Positions 47,821 through 56,338 of a DNA stretch of 64,000 bases are shown piece after piece. Every line of letters starts with the position of its first letter. The first letter of the stretch is position 1. A program made the position numbers and the translations under genes. This DNA is from an uncultured Thermodesulfobacterium sp. (GTDB lineage: Bacteria; Desulfobacterota; Thermodesulfobacteria; Thermodesulfobacteriales; Thermodesulfobacteriaceae), in contig CALLJG010000006.1 of NCBI GenBank assembly GCA_938091335.1, forward strand, positions 1 through 64,000, in the 5' to 3' direction. The notes below the pieces were generated by a model. It was not told the origin of the DNA and ran no database searches. It saw nothing but the letters and a program-made list of their open reading frames with translations.

Positions 47821-48345
47821 TTAAGAGATTAATTTTTCTATAAGTAAAAATAAAGCTACTCCAAAAGCGACTGCAGCATTAAGAGATTCTTTCTCTCCAA
47901 AAAGAGGTATTTCTAAAATTAAATCAGCTTTTGGAAAAACGTTATTCTCTATTCCTGTAACTTCATTACCTATTACCAAAGCTAAAGGGAAATCATTAGG
48001 CACAATTTGGTAAATAGGGACACTATCTTTGGTTATTTCCAATATGGCAATTTTAAATCCCCTATTTTTAAAAGTTTCGATAGCCTGGAGAGTATTGGGA
48101 AAGTAACTCCAAGGTACTAAATTGGTAGTCCCAAGCGCAGTCTTTTCTATTTTAGGATTGGGAGGATGAGGGGTTATTCCACATAAGATAAGCTCAGAAA
48201 TATATGCACATTCAGCAGTTCTAAACATAGAACCCACATTATAAGCACTTCTTATATTATCTAAAATAGCTACAATAGGAAATCTTTTATTTGGACGATT
48301 TTTTCTCCACTTTTTTAATATTTCTTCTCCTTCCAATTTGACCAT
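47821..48345 (-). CDS. TrmH/SpoU-family RNA 2'-O-methyltransferase
   Basis: 174 residues. SPOUT motifs are LDNIRSAYNVGSMFRTAE (motif 1), LALVIGNEVTGI (motif 2) and IPLFGEKESLNAAVAFGVALF, cut here to IPLFGEKESLNAAVAFG (motif 3). It transfers a methyl group from SAM to a ribose in tRNA or rRNA; the target is not predictable. The motif 3 reads SLNAAVA where SLNVSVA is common. It is divergent from sfsA. Confidence 0.88.
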   Translation of the reverse strand: MVKLEGEEILKKWRKNRPNKRFPIVAILDNIRSAYNVGSMFRTAECAYISELILCGITPHPPNPKIEKTALGTTNLVPWSYFPNTLQAIETFKNRGFKIAILEITKDSVPIYQIVPNDFPLALVIGNEVTGIENNVFPKADLILEIPLFGEKESLNAAVAFGVALFLLIEKLIS

Positions 48346-48352
48346 ATTAATT

Positions 48353-48378
48353 TTATAATTTTAGCTTATAATTTTAGC
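48353..48378. repeat. Perfect 13-base tandem duplication before the sfsA start codon
   Basis: TTATAATTTTAGC occurs twice head to tail (48353-48365 and 48366-48378), the second copy ending exactly at the ATG. Each copy contains TATAAT. The second one sits 6 bases before the start codon, as expected for a leaderless message. A TTGACC lies at 48338-48343 but is badly spaced for either box. Confidence 0.7.
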
Positions 48379-49539
48379 ATGCTAGATTATCCTTTCAAAT
48401 TTCCTAAAATAGAAGGCACTTTTTTAAAAAGAATAAATAGATTTATAGCAGAAGTAAAGGTTGGTAAAAAAATTTCTTTGGCATATCTTCCTAATCCGGG
48501 TAGATTGTGGGAACTTCTATATAGAGAAACTCCGATTCTTTTGGTAAAAAATCCCAAACCTAATACACTTCCTTATATTATTTTAGCATGTAAGAAAAAT
48601 TTTAACTATATTTTGTTACATACTCACTTAACTAATAAGATAATTAAAAAATTAATAGAAGAGGAAAAGTTAAAATTTTGGAAAGATTGGAAAATTTTAA
48701 AAGATGAGCCAAAATTTGAAAATGTTAGATTTGATTTATTGCTTGAAAATAATAAAACTTTTGAAAAAATGGTTCTAGAAATAAAAACTTGTACTCTTTT
48801 TGGGAAAAAAATAGCTATGTTTCCTGATTCAGAAACTAAAAGAGGAACAAAACATATAATAGAGTTAATCAAGATTCAAGAGCAAAGATTAAAAAGTGGG
48901 CTGCTATTTGTAATAATGAATCCTAATATAAAATATTTCCTTCCTGCTTATCATATAGATTATAAATTTTCTAAAACTTTATTAGAGGCAAAAAATAGAT
49001 TAGAAATAAGAGCTATAGCTATAAAATGGGATGAAGAATTTATGTATGTAAAAAAAATAAAAAACCTTATCATCCCTTTTGAATTTTTAAATAAAATAGA
49101 AGATAAAGGCATCTACCTTTTATTTTTTAAAATCGGGAATGAAGAAAAGATAAAAATAGGTGGATTGGGAGAGCATATCTTTAAAAAGGGCTATTATATA
49201 TATATAGGATCAGCAACTAACAATCTAACTAAGAGAATTCAAAGACATCTAAAAAAAAATAAAAAACTTAGATGGCATATAGATTATTTACTTTTAATAG
49301 CTCAAAATTTGAAAGTTATCCCTATAAGAACCTTTTTTAAATGGGAATGTGAAGTTGCAGAAAAATTGAGTTTCATTTCAGATGAAATCATTTCTGATTT
49401 TGGAGCATCAGATTGTAAATGTGATTCTCATCTCTTTTATTTTCTTCAAAATCCTTTAGAAAGAGAGGAATTTCAAAAATTAGTTTTAGAATACCAAATA
49501 AATAAATTAGAATCAGAATTAGAAGATGTTTTTACCTAA
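48379..49539 (+). CDS. sfsA: SfsA fused to a GIY-YIG (DUF123-type) nuclease domain
   Basis: 386 residues. The first 235 are a full SfsA protein: OB-like N-terminus with YLPNPGRL, then RFDLLL (Asp119), EIKT (Glu134, Lys136) and FPDSETKRGTKH, a PD-(D/E)XK-like arrangement. From about 242 comes a GIY-YIG domain of the DUF123 class: GIY (244-246), YIG (275-277), RIQRH, WHIDYLL and CKCDSH. Usually these are separate proteins. Two potential nuclease domains in one chain suggest a DNA-processing role; this is inference. The start lacks a Shine-Dalgarno sequence. Confidence 0.85.
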   Translation: MLDYPFKFPKIEGTFLKRINRFIAEVKVGKKISLAYLPNPGRLWELLYRETPILLVKNPKPNTLPYIILACKKNFNYILLHTHLTNKIIKKLIEEEKLKFWKDWKILKDEPKFENVRFDLLLENNKTFEKMVLEIKTCTLFGKKIAMFPDSETKRGTKHIIELIKIQEQRLKSGLLFVIMNPNIKYFLPAYHIDYKFSKTLLEAKNRLEIRAIAIKWDEEFMYVKKIKNLIIPFEFLNKIEDKGIYLLFFKIGNEEKIKIGGLGEHIFKKGYYIYIGSATNNLTKRIQRHLKKNKKLRWHIDYLLLIAQNLKVIPIRTFFKWECEVAEKLSFISDEIISDFGASDCKCDSHLFYFLQNPLEREEFQKLVLEYQINKLESELEDVFT

Positions 49540-50209
49540 GTTTAAAATAACAACTGGTTTAAGAGCTATTATATTTTTTACATTATCTGAATGGAATAAA
49601 GCCAAAGAGAAATTTTTAATGTTTAAAAGAGGAAATTATTTGAATGTTCAATTTAGATATAATGATAAAGGATTAATTTTAGGTCCACTTATAGGATCCC
49701 CTTTTTTAGGAATAATTTTAGAAATACTTAAAAATTTGCAAATAAAAGAAATAATTGGATTTGGTTGGGCTGGTAAACTAAATCCTAAAATTGGCATAGG
49801 AGACTTATTTGTTCCTGTAAAGGCTTATAGCTTAGAGGGCACAACCAAAATGTATTTTTCTAAAAGAAAAGTGTTTTATCCAGATAAGAATCTGCTCTTA
49901 AAAATCGAAAAAAAATTAAAACAAAAAGGAGTGGAATATAAAAAAGGAAAAATTCTCTCTGTAGATGCCCCCTTTATTTTTGAAAGAAAAAAAGAATTTT
50001 TTGAAAAATGGAATAAAAGGGTTGAAGCTATGGATATGGAAACCTCAGCTCTATTTTCTTTAAGTGAATCTTTACAAATAAAATCTTTAGCTTTACACTT
50101 TATAACTGATGAAATAGGAAAAATTTGTTATGAGATACCTAAAGAAAAAATTTTGCCTAAGAGAGAGATTATTTGGGGAATATTGAAAGAATTTTTAGAA
50201 GGTATATAA
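49526..50209 (+). CDS. Phosphorylase-superfamily nucleosidase (MTA/SAH nucleosidase-like)
   Basis: 227 residues. The fold is recognisable from GFGWAGKLNPKIGIGDLFVP and VEAMDMETSALFSLSE, the motif binding ribose via Glu. It may cleave methylthioadenosine, S-adenosylhomocysteine or purine nucleosides; residues deciding this are not clear. Its start overlaps sfsA by 14 bases and the J-domain gene follows within 4 bases, so the three form one transcript. Confidence 0.75.
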   Translation: MFLPKFKITTGLRAIIFFTLSEWNKAKEKFLMFKRGNYLNVQFRYNDKGLILGPLIGSPFLGIILEILKNLQIKEIIGFGWAGKLNPKIGIGDLFVPVKAYSLEGTTKMYFSKRKVFYPDKNLLLKIEKKLKQKGVEYKKGKILSVDAPFIFERKKEFFEKWNKRVEAMDMETSALFSLSESLQIKSLALHFITDEIGKICYEIPKEKILPKREIIWGILKEFLEGI

Positions 50210-50212
50210 AAA

Positions 50213-51109
50213 ATGGAAGGCCTAAAAAAGAATCCTTTTGAAATATTTGGTCTTACTCCTAAAATAGTAAAGGAACTTGATGAAGAAAATTTATTTAGAC
50301 TAATTAAGGCTATCTACAAAGTTTTTCAAATGATACATCATCCTGATAAAGGAGGAGAATCTAAAAAAGCATTAGAAATAAATCTCGCCTTTGAATGCCT
50401 CAATCTGGAAAAAAATTTTGAAAGTTTTAAAAATTTTAAAAAAAAATATATAGAAAGACTTTCAAGAAAAACTATGCAAAAAAAAATAGAAGAGTTAAAA
50501 ACACAAAATAGAAAATTTCAATTTCATAATGAACTTTTAAAAGAAAGATTTTGGCAGTTTGTAGAAAATCAATATGAGTTCTTACAAAAATTAATTGATC
50601 AGGAAAAAGGACTTAAACTTAAAATTTTTGATATAGTTTCATATATGAATCTTTCTCATATCAGAAAAATTAGAAAACAATTATTTTTTAAAGAAATTAT
50701 ATTATTTAAAAAATTTATCTTAAAAAGAAAAAGTTATGAAGAATTTTTTAGAAATATTATAAACTATAAATATATAGGTTCGATTAAGAGGGAGTATATA
50801 GAGCCTTGGGTTTTATTAGAAAGAGATTTAAAAGAGGGTTCTTATAATTTTAAGAATTTTCTTTCTAAAGAAACTTTTATTAAAGAATGTTTGGTATATT
50901 TAGAACCTGATATTAGGCCAAATTCATATATTTTTTTCTATTCTTCAGAAAATTTTGAAAAAGTAATTTTGGAAGGTGTAGTAATAAAGCAAGAAATATT
51001 AGATAAAGAGGGAATTTTAGATATATTTAAAAATAGGGTGATTCAACAAGAAAATATGATACAAAAAGAGAATTTTAAATGGACAAATAATGAAATAGTA
51101 GAGTATTAA
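50213..51109 (+). CDS. Orphan J-domain-like protein
   Basis: 298 residues. The N-terminus (about 7-60) resembles a J domain, with the HPD tripeptide at 43-45 in IHHPDKGG, so it may stimulate a DnaK. The rest is Lys/Glu/Phe-rich and helical, with no G/F region or zinc fingers, and I recognise nothing else. The TAA stop shares TTAA with the convergent radical SAM gene. No dnaK gene is near. Confidence 0.7.
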   Translation: MEGLKKNPFEIFGLTPKIVKELDEENLFRLIKAIYKVFQMIHHPDKGGESKKALEINLAFECLNLEKNFESFKNFKKKYIERLSRKTMQKKIEELKTQNRKFQFHNELLKERFWQFVENQYEFLQKLIDQEKGLKLKIFDIVSYMNLSHIRKIRKQLFFKEIILFKKFILKRKSYEEFFRNIINYKYIGSIKREYIEPWVLLERDLKEGSYNFKNFLSKETFIKECLVYLEPDIRPNSYIFFYSSENFEKVILEGVVIKQEILDKEGILDIFKNRVIQQENMIQKENFKWTNNEIVEY

Positions 51110-52197
51110 GTTAAAAGATGTAAATTTCCTATGGACACATTTTTTAATCCATTTTTTTTAGCAATTTCGTAACATTTGTAAGCTAATTCTTTTGAGGTGA
51201 GAGGTAAGTCTCTCATATAAAAGTGGGGATAGAAAGCAAGAAGTCTATAGGGTATATTTGGGTTTAAGTTTGCTATAAATTTAGAGATACCATCTATTTC
51301 TTTTTCATCTATATATCCTGAAACAAGAAGAGTACTTGCAATTAGTAAAGGAATTTGAGGTCTTTCTTTTATATATTCTGCAACAAAAGCAAAATTTTCT
51401 AAGATTTTTTTATTGGAAATTCCTGTTAAAGCAATATGTAAGTTTTCATTCCAGGTTTTAAGGTCAAATTTAATACATCCTCCTGAAATTAAGGAAAGTT
51501 CTATTACCTTTTTAAGCATATTTTTATTCATGAGCCCGTTAGTTTCCCAACAAATTCTAAGTATTCTATTTTTTTTATTTTTTAATGCTTCTGAAGAAGC
51601 TTTTATAGCAAAGGGAAGTTGAGGTGAGGGATCTCCACCAAAATAGCATATACATGATATTTTTGGGTTAAGTGTATTTAGAAAATTTTCTATAGATTCA
51701 GTTTTATGTTCTAAAGTGAGTTTTCTAAAATGCCAATTTTGACAAAATAAACAGTTAAGGCTACAGGCATGAAAAAAAACTGCTAAATTGTAGTATCCGT
51801 ATTCTGGGCCAGGTTTATAAGCATATTCAGGATAACCACACCCTGTTCCAGCAGGGCAAACCCAGTCAGCTACACAATTAGTTGGTAAAGGATCTAAATA
51901 CCAAGAAACTTTAGCTGATTTATAACTAGGTCCTTTAAGTACACCCTTTTCATTTTTTCTTAATCCACAAAAACCCATTTCATTTTCAGGAATCTTACAT
52001 TCATTAGCACAAATTTTACATTTTATTCCTTCTTTTCCTGAGCAAGGAAAAGAAGGAAGTTTAAAAGGTTCTCTACTTTCTTTATGAGCTTTTTCTATAT
52101 AAGGTCTGGTTTCTTTTTCAAAATTTAAAATACAATCTTTACAAACCCCTAAAATTTTAGCTACAATCTTTTCTTTTCTACAAACTTTACAATTCAT
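51106..52197 (-). CDS. Radical SAM protein with cysteine-rich N-terminal region
   Basis: 363 residues. The 4Fe-4S motif is CSLNCLFC (Cys145, 149, 152), followed by QNWHFRK as in the PflA-like/AmmeMemoRadiSam group. Before it lie twelve more cysteines: CKVC (3-6), 19, 22, 52, 60, 63, 67, 77, and an insertion with Cys108, 114 and 120 (CVADWVCPAGTGC). The N-terminal part resembles zinc or extra-cluster sites. YFGGDPSPQLP and FDLKTWNE are typical core motifs. The reaction is unknown. It overlaps the methyltransferase gene by ATGA-type coupling. Confidence 0.8.
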   Translation of the reverse strand: MNCKVCRKEKIVAKILGVCKDCILNFEKETRPYIEKAHKESREPFKLPSFPCSGKEGIKCKICANECKIPENEMGFCGLRKNEKGVLKGPSYKSAKVSWYLDPLPTNCVADWVCPAGTGCGYPEYAYKPGPEYGYYNLAVFFHACSLNCLFCQNWHFRKLTLEHKTESIENFLNTLNPKISCICYFGGDPSPQLPFAIKASSEALKNKKNRILRICWETNGLMNKNMLKKVIELSLISGGCIKFDLKTWNENLHIALTGISNKKILENFAFVAEYIKERPQIPLLIASTLLVSGYIDEKEIDGISKFIANLNPNIPYRLLAFYPHFYMRDLPLTSKELAYKCYEIAKKNGLKNVSIGNLHLLT

Positions 52198-53369
52198 TTT
52201 ATATAAATACCTATTCCTTTTAAATAAAAAGTCTCCTCTACAAAAGGATTAATCGGATGGTCTGGTGCTTGAGATCCATGAAAAATAAATCTTCCTTCTT
52301 TGTTAAGATTTTTTAAATTATTCTCAATAAACTTTTTTAAGGTTTTATTTTTCAAAAAATGAGAACAAGAAAATGCAAAAAGTAACCCCTCTTTTTTTAA
52401 AGCCTTCATTCCTAAAAAATAAAGACTTTGATATTTTTTTATCCCATCTTTAAGATCTTTTTTAGATTTAATAAAAGCTGGTGGATCAATAATAATTACA
52501 TCAGCTTTTGGAGGATTTTTTAAGATTTGAAAAGCATCCCCCAAAATAGGTATTATTTTATCTTTCCACCCATTTAATTTAGCTATTTCCTTAGCTAAGT
52601 CAAGGGCAAATTCAGATCTATCTAAAAGGTAAGCCTTTTTAGCTCCTCCTTTTAATGCATAAAAAGCAAATCCACCAGTATAAGAAAATACATCTAAGAT
52701 AACATCAGACTTTATTAAAGCTTTTATAAATCTTCTATTTTCTCTTTGATCTAAGAAAAAACCAGTTTTTTGACCTTTTATAACAGGAATAAGAAATTTT
52801 ATCTCATCCATTTCTACTAAAATTATTTCTTCTGTTTTACCATAAATGATTTCTACATAAAGTTCAAGTTCTTCTTCTTTTCGAATAATTGAATCATTCT
52901 TTAATATGATAGCTGAAGGAGCAAATAGAATTTTTAGAGCTTTGATAATAAAATTCTTAAGTTTTTCAATTCCTAAGGTTTGGATTTGAAGTACTATTAC
53001 TTTATTATAAATATCCACAATAAGACCTGGTAAAAAGTCACCTTCTGAAAAGATCAGTCTAAAACACTTTTCTTTTGAATATAATTTTTTTCTTAATTTC
53101 AGAGCATTAGAAAATTTATTTAAGAAAAATTTTTCATCTATTAATGTTTTTTCTTTACTTAATATTTTTAAGGAGTAATAGCTTTTAGGATTAAAATATC
53201 CACATCCTAGGAAAAAACCATCCTCAGAAAATATATTCACTAAAGAACCTGGAGATATATTTTCTTTAACTTTTTCAAATTGATAAATTTCTTGAGGTCT
53301 AAACCACAAATGATTAGAAAAATATCTTTTTAATCCTATTTGATTTAATTTAACTTTAGGATATTCCAT
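52194..53369 (-). CDS. Class I rRNA large-subunit methyltransferase (RlmI-like)
   Basis: 391 residues. An N-terminal PUA domain (about 1-75, with GSLVNIFSEDGFFLGCGYFN) is followed by a Rossmann SAM domain: LDVFSYTGGFAFYALKGGA, ILGDAFQIL and the catalytic IDPPAF. RlmI methylates C1962 of 23S rRNA in E. coli. QKTGFFLDQRENR is a strong family mark. It overlaps the NapH-like gene by 14 bases. The exact base is inferred. Confidence 0.88.
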   Translation of the reverse strand: MEYPKVKLNQIGLKRYFSNHLWFRPQEIYQFEKVKENISPGSLVNIFSEDGFFLGCGYFNPKSYYSLKILSKEKTLIDEKFFLNKFSNALKLRKKLYSKEKCFRLIFSEGDFLPGLIVDIYNKVIVLQIQTLGIEKLKNFIIKALKILFAPSAIILKNDSIIRKEEELELYVEIIYGKTEEIILVEMDEIKFLIPVIKGQKTGFFLDQRENRRFIKALIKSDVILDVFSYTGGFAFYALKGGAKKAYLLDRSEFALDLAKEIAKLNGWKDKIIPILGDAFQILKNPPKADVIIIDPPAFIKSKKDLKDGIKKYQSLYFLGMKALKKEGLLFAFSCSHFLKNKTLKKFIENNLKNLNKEGRFIFHGSQAPDHPINPFVEETFYLKGIGIYIK

Positions 53370-54222
53370 AAGAGGATTTATTAAGTTTTATAGTAATGGC
53401 TTTAGTAGGGCAAATTTTCAAACAATTAAGACATCTTATACATTCTATTGAATTTAGTTTTTTAGGGATAGATAGTTTAAAAGGACATACCTTCTCACAT
53501 ATTTTACAAGAATTGCAATTATTTTGATCTAAATAAAGTTTAAAAATGCCTATATTGTTAAACAATCCATAAATAAACCCCAATGGGCAAATACTTTTAC
53601 AAAAGAATCTAAATTGAATTATACATGAAAATATAACAAGAATCAGAATTAAACTTTTTAAAAAAAAGGTAAAACCTATAAAAGAAAGTAAGTGAGGTTG
53701 AAGAAAGAGATTTAAATAACCTGCTTCTAATGTTCCAGCAGGGCAAAAGTATTTACAAAACCAAAGTATTCCATAACCTAATTCATCAGAAATTGAAACA
53801 GGCAAAATTATTACAAAAAATAAAAGAAGAAAAATTTTAAAAATTTTTTCTGCTTGATAGGGAAGAAAAAATGTAATTTTAAAAAATGGTATTTTATAAA
53901 GAAGTTCTTGAAAAAAACCAAAAGGGCATAACCATCCACAGATGAATCTTCCTAATAAAAGACCAAAAATTAAAAAAAAGCTAATAATATATGAAAAGGT
54001 TCCTATTAAAATGTGCCAAGGTAAATTTCTTATTGAAATAAGGAAACTTTGCAGTATTCCTAAAGGACAAGCAAAAAGACTTGCTGGACAAGAATGACAG
54101 TTTAATCCCGGGGCACAAAAGTTTTTTAACATACCTGAATAAATATTATGGGTGATTAAAAATCCAGGATAACCGTTATGAATGAGGGTTGAGATTAACT
54201 GAATCCATTTTCTTTTTATCAT
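53356..54222 (-). CDS. NapH-like membrane 4Fe-4S ferredoxin
   Basis: 288 residues with about five hydrophobic helices. Family boxes are GRFICGWLCPFGFFQEL, CKYFCPAGTLEAG and CKSICPLGFIYG, followed by two ferredoxin clusters (CNSCKICEKVCP and CIRCLNCLKICP). Such proteins pass electrons from quinol or across the membrane. Extra cysteines lie at the N-terminus (CAPGLNCHSCPASLFACP). It starts with ATG overlapping the stop of the small peptide gene (ATGA). No nitrate reductase genes are present, so NapH as such is unlikely. Confidence 0.85.
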   Translation of the reverse strand: MIKRKWIQLISTLIHNGYPGFLITHNIYSGMLKNFCAPGLNCHSCPASLFACPLGILQSFLISIRNLPWHILIGTFSYIISFFLIFGLLLGRFICGWLCPFGFFQELLYKIPFFKITFFLPYQAEKIFKIFLLLFFVIILPVSISDELGYGILWFCKYFCPAGTLEAGYLNLFLQPHLLSFIGFTFFLKSLILILVIFSCIIQFRFFCKSICPLGFIYGLFNNIGIFKLYLDQNNCNSCKICEKVCPFKLSIPKKLNSIECIRCLNCLKICPTKAITIKLNKSSYGIS

Positions 54223-54350
54223 TCCAATCCCATACAGGAAAGACAGAGAACTACAGATCTTGAATAAATAAAATCATAGCCCTTTAAAAAAACTCCTAAA
54301 AAAAGTCCTAAAAAAGTTAAAATTAATAGAGAAAAAATAATTTTTTTCAT
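54219..54350 (-). CDS. 43-residue membrane peptide ending in a CxxC motif
   Basis: A short gene with start ATG at 54350 (overlapping the glmM TAA as TAATG) and stop TGA that overlaps the NapH-like ATG. It reads MKKIIFSLLILTFLGLFLG, then VFLKGYDFIYSRSVVLCLSC and MGLE. One transmembrane helix (about 4-22) would place the CLSC motif near the membrane surface, probably outside. The double overlap supports real translation. I do not know the family; the Cys pair and neighbours suggest a redox or metal role. Confidence 0.65.
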   Translation of the reverse strand: MKKIIFSLLILTFLGLFLGVFLKGYDFIYSRSVVLCLSCMGLE

Positions 54351-55702
54351 TAATTTAGCTTGATTTTTATATATTCAGCTAATTCATCTGCTATTTCTTC
54401 AATTAATTTAGGATCTTCTCCTTCTACCATAACTCTGTATTTTGGTTCTGTTCCTGATGGTCTTACGATTATTCTGCCATTTTTACCTAATTTTGATTCA
54501 GCTAGCTTAATTTTTTCTAATAAACCGTTAATACTTTCTAAGGATTTTTTCTTCTTTATTTTAACATTTTTTATTACTTGGGGAAATTTTTCAAAAAGAT
54601 TTAGAAATTCAGAAAGAAATTTCCCCTTTTCTTTCATTAAAGATATTAATCTAATTCCTGTTAATAATCCATCTCCAGTAGTAGTTTTATCCAAAAATAT
54701 TATGTGTCCTGAGGTCTCACCTCCTAAAATTGCATTTACTTCTTTCATTTTCTGAACTACATATCTATCTCCAACTGATGTTCTAAGGAAAGATATTCCA
54801 TTTTTGATCAAAAAGTTTTCTAATCCTAAATTATTCATTATAGTTCCAACTACTGTATTATTAGAAAGAAGGTTTTTATTTTTAAAATCAATAGCAAAAA
54901 TAGCTAAAAGGTCGTCCCCATCTACAAGGTTTCCTTTTTCATCTACCAACACAATTCTGTCTCCATCTCCATCAAGAGCAATTCCCAAATGAGCTTCTAG
55001 GTCTAAAACTAATTTTTTTATATTTTCTGGATAGAGAGCTCCACAATTTTCGTTTATGTTAATTCCATCAGGTGAACATCCTATAGCAATAACATTAGCT
55101 CCTAATTCTTCAAGAACAAGAGGTCCTATTTGATAAGCAGCTCCATTAGCACAATCTATTACTATTTTTATACCCTCGAAATTGATATGAGATGGTACAA
55201 CTGATTTTAAGTGTATTGCGTATCTTCCTATCGCATCTTTAATTCTATAAGCCCTTCCTAATTGATCTTTGAAATAACGGATGTTTGAAAAATTTTCATC
55301 GAAAACAAGTTTTTCTATTTTTTCTTCTAATTCATCTGAAAGCTTATATCCGTCTTTTCCAAAGATTTTAATTCCATTATCATAATAAGGATTATGGGAG
55401 GCAGAAATCATTATTCCTGCATCTGCTCTCATATCTTTAGTTAAAAAGGCAATAGCAGGAGTTGGTAAAGGTCCTATTAACCAAGTATAAACTCCCATTG
55501 AGCAAAGCCCAGAAACTAAAGCAGATTCAAATATATAACCTGATAATCTTGTATCCTTTCCTATAATAACTTTGCTTACAGATAAATCATTTTTAAATAA
55601 ATATCCAATAGCTCTTCCTACTTGTAAGGCTATTTCAGGAAGCATAGGGAAAATATTAGCCTCACCTCTTATTCCATCAGTTCCGAATAACTTTTTTCCC
55701 AT
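54350..55702 (-). CDS. glmM: Phosphoglucosamine mutase
   Basis: 450 residues. The phosphoserine loop is IMISASHNPYYDNGIK (catalytic Ser102), the metal loop DGDGDR, sugar loop GGETSGHI and phosphate loop RPSGTEPKYRVM. It turns glucosamine-6-phosphate into the 1-phosphate for UDP-GlcNAc. It follows cdaA and cdaR; in Firmicutes the same trio exists and GlmM restrains CdaA. The small peptide gene follows with a TAATG overlap. Confidence 0.96.
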   Translation of the reverse strand: MGKKLFGTDGIRGEANIFPMLPEIALQVGRAIGYLFKNDLSVSKVIIGKDTRLSGYIFESALVSGLCSMGVYTWLIGPLPTPAIAFLTKDMRADAGIMISASHNPYYDNGIKIFGKDGYKLSDELEEKIEKLVFDENFSNIRYFKDQLGRAYRIKDAIGRYAIHLKSVVPSHINFEGIKIVIDCANGAAYQIGPLVLEELGANVIAIGCSPDGININENCGALYPENIKKLVLDLEAHLGIALDGDGDRIVLVDEKGNLVDGDDLLAIFAIDFKNKNLLSNNTVVGTIMNNLGLENFLIKNGISFLRTSVGDRYVVQKMKEVNAILGGETSGHIIFLDKTTTGDGLLTGIRLISLMKEKGKFLSEFLNLFEKFPQVIKNVKIKKKKSLESINGLLEKIKLAESKLGKNGRIIVRPSGTEPKYRVMVEGEDPKLIEEIADELAEYIKIKLN

Positions 55703-55714
55703 ATATTTTACCTC

Positions 55715-56338
55715 TCATTTTTCTTTATAAATAATTTTTACTTTTTGGGGAATTGTGGAAAGAACCCCAGGAGGGGATATTATTCCAACCTCAGTTTCTT
55801 TAATAAGTTTAAGTTTGATTATATTTAAAGGTTCTGTGCTAACAGAATGAATATTAAATAAAACCTCTGCAGGAGCCTTAATAGTTACATAAGCTGGCTT
55901 TATAATAAGAGTAAATTTTTTAATAGAAATAGCTTCTTGTAAATAAATAGGTTTTACAGGTACTTTTTTTGCTTCTATTTTTTTAATTATTACTGTTAGG
56001 GAATCAGGGCTTATTTCTTTTATCTTAATTTCAGAAGGAATATTTAATTTTTCAATAGGTACTCTAATTTGATACACTCCTGGTGAGTATTTAGATAAAT
56101 TTAATTCTAATTTTAGATTAGATTCAGGGAAGGTTCTTAAAACTCTTCGTGTAGTTTCTATTTTCATAGCAATATTGGAAGGATTAATTTCTACTAAATA
56201 ATCAAGATTTGAAAGTTTATGAATTATAGGAACTTCTATCTTTTTTTCTACTGGTTTACCTAATACTACAAAATACCATAAAGTGATAGCTAAGACAAAA
56301 GAGATTATTTTTAATTTATGTTCCCTTTTGAATTTCAT
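55715..56338 (-). CDS. cdaR: YbbR/CdaR-like regulator of diadenylate cyclase
   Basis: 207 residues. One transmembrane helix (about 10-27, KIISFVLAITLWYFVVLG) anchors a YbbR-repeat region outside: PVEKKIEVPI, ISPDSLTVIIKKIEAKKVPVKP. YbbR proteins bind CdaA and modify c-di-AMP production. It overlaps the cdaA end by 23 bases and precedes glmM by 12. Confidence 0.88.
   Translation of the reverse strand: MKFKREHKLKIISFVLAITLWYFVVLGKPVEKKIEVPIIHKLSNLDYLVEINPSNIAMKIETTRRVLRTFPESNLKLELNLSKYSPGVYQIRVPIEKLNIPSEIKIKEISPDSLTVIIKKIEAKKVPVKPIYLQEAISIKKFTLIIKPAYVTIKAPAEVLFNIHSVSTEPLNIIKLKLIKETEVGIISPPGVLSTIPQKVKIIYKEK

Noticed and set aside
54360-54755. 131-codon plus-strand frame opposite glmM
   Set aside because: It mirrors the glmM codons and has no start context or recognisable protein.
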